Shown: positions 63,555 through 64,000 of the stretch, in pieces
Layout: each line of letters starts with the position of its first letter
How positions within the stretch are numbered: the stretch's first letter is position 1
Source: MAG-121220-bin8 sp965655865
GTDB lineage: Bacteria; Bacteroidota; Bacteroidia; Flavobacteriales; Flavobacteriaceae
Assembly (NCBI GenBank): GCA_965655865.1
Contig: CBFHJJ010000005.1
Coordinates: 8,437-72,436 of the forward strand
Direction of reading: 5' to 3'
Length of the DNA: 64,000 nucleotides
The notes under the pieces: model-generated
Seen by the model: only the letters and a program-made list of their open reading frames with translations
Told to the model about the DNA's origin: nothing
Database searches by the model: none
Program-made: the position numbers and the translations under genes

Positions 63555-63562
63555 TATCTTTG
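63555..63562 (+). promoter_or_regulatory. -7 promoter element TATCTTTG for glmM
   Basis: Exact TAnnTTTG ending five bases before the glmM ATG at 63567. It implies a leaderless or near-leaderless transcript. Confidence 0.6.
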
Positions 63563-63566
63563 ACGA

Positions 63567-64000
63567 ATGACATTAATAAAATCAATTTCAGGAATTAGAG
63601 GAACAATTGGGGGTGAATTTGGAGATAATCTTACTCCAATTGATGCGGTAAACTTTGGTTGTGCATACGGACAATGGATTTTAAATAGAAATCCTAATAA
63701 AAAACCAACTGTAGTTATTGGTAGAGATGCAAGAATTTCCGGTCAAATGATTCAAAACTTTGTTCAAAATTCTTTAATATCACTTGGAATTGACGTAATC
63801 GATTTAGACTTGTCAACAACTCCAACAGTTGAGTTAATGGTAAAAGAATATAATGCTGAGGGTGGAATAATTATAACTGCAAGTCATAATCCAGCCGAAT
63901 GGAATGCGTTAAAACTATTGGATGAAAACGGAGAATTTTTAAATTCCGCTGAAGGAAAAAAAATTATCAATATTTCTGAATCAAAAAAATTTATTTTTTC
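63567..64000 (+). CDS. glmM: Phosphoglucosamine mutase (5' part; runs off the window)
   Basis: The first ~144 residues of an alpha-D-phosphohexomutase. The start is ATG at 63567, giving SISGIRGTIGGEFGDNLTP, typical of Bacteroidota GlmM/phosphomannomutase-like enzymes. The catalytic phosphoserine loop is visible as IITASHNPAEWNALK near residue 106. GlmM makes glucosamine-1-phosphate for peptidoglycan and lipopolysaccharide; phosphomannomutase activity cannot be excluded without the C-terminus. The ATG lies five bases after an exact TATCTTTG element. Confidence 0.88.
   Translation, partial: MTLIKSISGIRGTIGGEFGDNLTPIDAVNFGCAYGQWILNRNPNKKPTVVIGRDARISGQMIQNFVQNSLISLGIDVIDLDLSTTPTVELMVKEYNAEGGIIITASHNPAEWNALKLLDENGEFLNSAEGKKIINISESKKFIF

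Noticed and set aside
1..64000. CRISPR arrays, insertion sequences, prophage, tRNA or rRNA genes
   Set aside because: No repeated spacer pattern, transposase, integrase, attachment repeat or tRNA-like fold was seen; all gaps are shorter than 300 bases and accounted for.

Overview
The window is a dense, AT-rich chromosomal segment (roughly 30% GC by eye) from a member of the Bacteroidota, most likely a streamlined marine flavobacterium. Four things support this. The arginine operon is of Bacteroidota type, with a succinyl/acetyl-ornithine carbamoyltransferase instead of an ordinary OTC. Promoter -7 elements match the Bacteroidota consensus TAnnTTTG. Several families are typical of flavobacteria: the branched-chain E1 alpha/beta fusion, the DnaQ/GIY-YIG fusion, an HsdR_N-like gene beside holA, and a YtxJ-like protein. 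Intergenic DNA is minimal. I see no tRNA, rRNA, insertion sequence, prophage, CRISPR array or restriction system, and no gap between genes exceeds 300 bases.

Layout: (1) 1-987 is the 3' part of lpdA. (2) 984-9651 (minus) is a nine-gene arginine operon read GNAT-argG-argC-proC-argD-argF'-argB-argE-argH; its first gene is preceded by an unusually GC-rich, structured leader (about 9687-9793). (3) 9876-14415 (plus) is pabB-tilS-dsbD. (4) 14410-17025 (minus) is a redox cassette of aldehyde dehydrogenase, nitroreductase and flavin reductase. (5) 17175-24148 (plus) is ilvD-ilvB-ilvN-ilvC followed by gapN. (6) 24145-26163 (minus) holds dnaN and a SAM hydrolase-like gene. (7) 26240-28143 (plus) is phoH-purC. 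(8) 28115-31926 (minus) is a Gfo/Idh/MocA oxidoreductase, yggS, a DnaQ/GIY-YIG nuclease and miaA. (9) 31983-40526 alternates between strands: pcm, smpB, ytxJ-like, glyA, a glutaminyl cyclase lipoprotein, the 4.5S SRP RNA, an SDR, a transaldolase, a thioredoxin-like lipoprotein and an ABC-F protein. (10) 40515-55317 carries DUF2007, pheT, recG, uvrD, deaD, an OmpA-like lipoprotein, a glycosyltransferase, an HsdR_N-like protein, holA and the fused E1 dehydrogenase. (11) 55373-64000 carries an outer-membrane protein with a dead M1-peptidase-like domain, a LOG-family protein, uvrA, ggt and the start of glmM.

The two amino-acid operons dominate the metabolism. One is a complete glutamate-to-arginine route, with proline synthesis (proC) embedded in it. 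The other covers the common steps of branched-chain amino-acid synthesis, with an NADPH-producing glyceraldehyde-3-phosphate dehydrogenase attached. The rest is mainly housekeeping: replication (dnaN, holA), repair (recG, uvrD, uvrA, exonuclease), translation (pheT, tilS, miaA, smpB, SRP RNA), nucleotide and one-carbon metabolism (purC, glyA), and envelope proteins.

The most unusual signals are the structured GC-rich element ahead of the arginine operon; the fact that all ten convergent gene pairs overlap at their 3' ends, seven of them inside a single four-base stop tetranucleotide; a set of twelve exact TAnnTTTG elements that corrects two start codons and implies near-leaderless mRNAs for smpB and glmM; and several domain-level oddities (alanine at the substrate-specificity position of ArgF', a thioredoxin-like lipoprotein without CxxC, a dead M1 peptidase joined to a probable beta-barrel). 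I did not find a convincing undescribed multi-gene system. The arg leader is the best candidate for undescribed biology.
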